A program made the translations under genes and the position numbers. Source: Actinomadura harenae (GTDB lineage: Bacteria > Actinomycetota > Actinomycetes > Streptosporangiales > Streptosporangiaceae). Taken from it: 64,000 bases of DNA. A model generated the notes under the pieces. It had not been told where the DNA came from. It did no database searches and saw nothing but the letters and a program-made list of their open reading frames with translations. Positions 63,233-64,000 of the stretch are shown piece after piece; position 1 is the first letter of the stretch, and each line of letters begins with the position of its first letter. Where the stretch lies: positions 1 through 64,000 of the forward strand of contig NZ_RFFG01000022.1 in the NCBI RefSeq assembly GCF_003696215.1, read 5' to 3'.

Positions 63233-64000
63233 TCATCGGGCGTACAGCCGGTCCAGGGCCGCCTGGCTCTCATCGTCGGCGGCGCGGTAGATCACCAACA
63301 GCCGGTCCGGGTCTTGGAGCGGTGTCAGCGTTTCGAAATGGACGGCGATCACACCGGCGTCAGGGTGCCGCATCATCTTGCGTCCGCGGCCGTTGACCTT
63401 GACCTCTCGCTCGGCCCACAACCGCGCGAACTCCTCGTCATGAGTGAGGCATTCGGTGATGAGGTCGCTCAGCGCCTGGTCCTGCGGATGCGCGGCCCAC
63501 GCGGTGCGCAGGTGGGCGATCCCCTCGCGCGCGACACGTTCGCGGTCGAGGTAGAGCTCCCGTGTCCGCGGATGCATCAGGCACAACCACATCGCGTTGC
63601 GCCTCCGCGGCGGCAGGGTGCCGAAGTCCAGGAGCAGCTTCGCCATCTCGCCGTTCCAGGCCAGGATGTCGTAGCGGTGATTCATCAGCATCGCGGGCAG
63701 TGGCGACAGGTCGGTGACCAGCCGGGCCAGCGGCGGCTCCGCGGTGTCGGCGGGCCTGCCGGCATCGCGGGGACGCTGCCGGGCCAGGTCGAACAGGTAG
63801 GCGCGTTCGTCGGGGGTCAGGCGCAGCGCCCGGGCGAGCGCGTCCACCACGTCCGCCGACGGCCGCAGTCCGCGGGCCTGTTCCAGTCGCACGATGTAGT
63901 CGGTGCTGACCCCGGCCAGTTCGGCGACCTCCTCGCGGCGTAGTCCCGGGGTCCGCCGGGCCCGCCGACGCGCGGGCAGGCCGAGGTCGTGGGGGTCCAG
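63233..64000 (-). CDS. MmyB-type XRE-family transcriptional regulator (5' end outside window)
   Basis: The frame is open to the right edge, so the N-terminus is missing. Visible: the end of a helix-turn-helix (TPGLRREEVAELAGVSTDY then LEQARG) and the MmyB-like ligand-binding domain with PLPAMLMNHRYDILAWNGEM, HPRTRELY and EREVKVNGRGRKMMRHPDAG. This family binds DNA through XRE and probably a fatty-acid-like ligand through MmyB, and commonly sits divergent from a short-chain dehydrogenase; that neighbour would lie outside the window. Confidence 0.9.
   Translation of the reverse strand: MDPHDLGLPARRRARRTPGLRREEVAELAGVSTDYIVRLEQARGLRPSADVVDALARALRLTPDERAYLFDLARQRPRDAGRPADTAEPPLARLVTDLSPLPAMLMNHRYDILAWNGEMAKLLLDFGTLPPRRRNAMWLCLMHPRTRELYLDRERVAREGIAHLRTAWAAHPQDQALSDLITECLTHDEEFARLWAEREVKVNGRGRKMMRHPDAGVIAVHFETLTPLQDPDRLLVIYRAADDESQAALDRLYAR

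Noticed and set aside
1..64000. CRISPR array
   Set aside because: No regularly spaced direct repeats with unique spacers and no cas-like genes were seen.

Overview
The window is high-GC DNA with GTG and TTG starts, 4-nt ATGA/GTGA gene overlaps, an AfsR/SARP regulator, a type I polyketide synthase and a SCO6880-type conjugation module. This points to a filamentous actinomycete, possibly Thermomonosporaceae/Actinomadura; the family is inference only.

Layout. 1-111 is the tail of an IS110-type transposase. 264-881 (-) is an unknown protein. 1158-5213 (+) is an operon of a LuxR-type regulator, an S9 peptidase and an MFS transporter. 5314-9163 (-) is a three-gene, translationally coupled operon (NrtR-like NUDIX protein, nucleoside phosphorylase/nucleosidase, four-helix membrane protein) behind a perfect palindrome. 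It looks like a nucleotide-signalling or defence module. 9300-9770 is a decayed IS5-type transposase.

9779-36795 is mostly a conjugative/integrative element. A superinfection-immunity-like protein and an ArdC/TOPRIM primase lie at 9.8-13.4 kb. A conjugation operon at 22.0-35.3 kb encodes DUF4913, a T4CP, a VirB4-like ATPase, an SCO6880 protein, a VirB6-like protein, small membrane proteins and a P-loop-like protein. An excisionase-like protein and an SLT-NlpC/P60 wall hydrolase follow. Between the two blocks sits cargo at 14.1-21.7 kb: a single-module KS-AT-DH-KR-ACP PKS with a 1-nt frameshift, an AveC-like membrane protein, a tiny secreted 14-residue-repeat peptide and another secreted protein. 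A tRNA 3'-half remnant lies at 37.29-37.34 kb. No integrase or relaxase is recognisable.

38.8-42.7 kb is a small terpenoid-type set (FAD monooxygenase, UbiA-superfamily enzyme, polyprenyl diphosphate synthase). 42.9-48.0 kb is rich in insertion sequences (IS630, IS3 remnant, IS5-like) around a secreted Ig-like protein. 48.1-57.35 kb is the most interesting block: a divergent AfsR/SARP regulator, then a HemN-like radical SAM enzyme, an ATP-grasp ligase, an MFS exporter, an amino-acid permease and a YbaK-type aminoacyl-tRNA deacylase. This fits a pathway for an amino-acid-like or dipeptide antimetabolite with self-protection. 57.4-64 kb holds an ISL3 remnant, a metzincin-type metalloprotease, a secreted sialidase-like BNR protein and a partial MmyB-type regulator.
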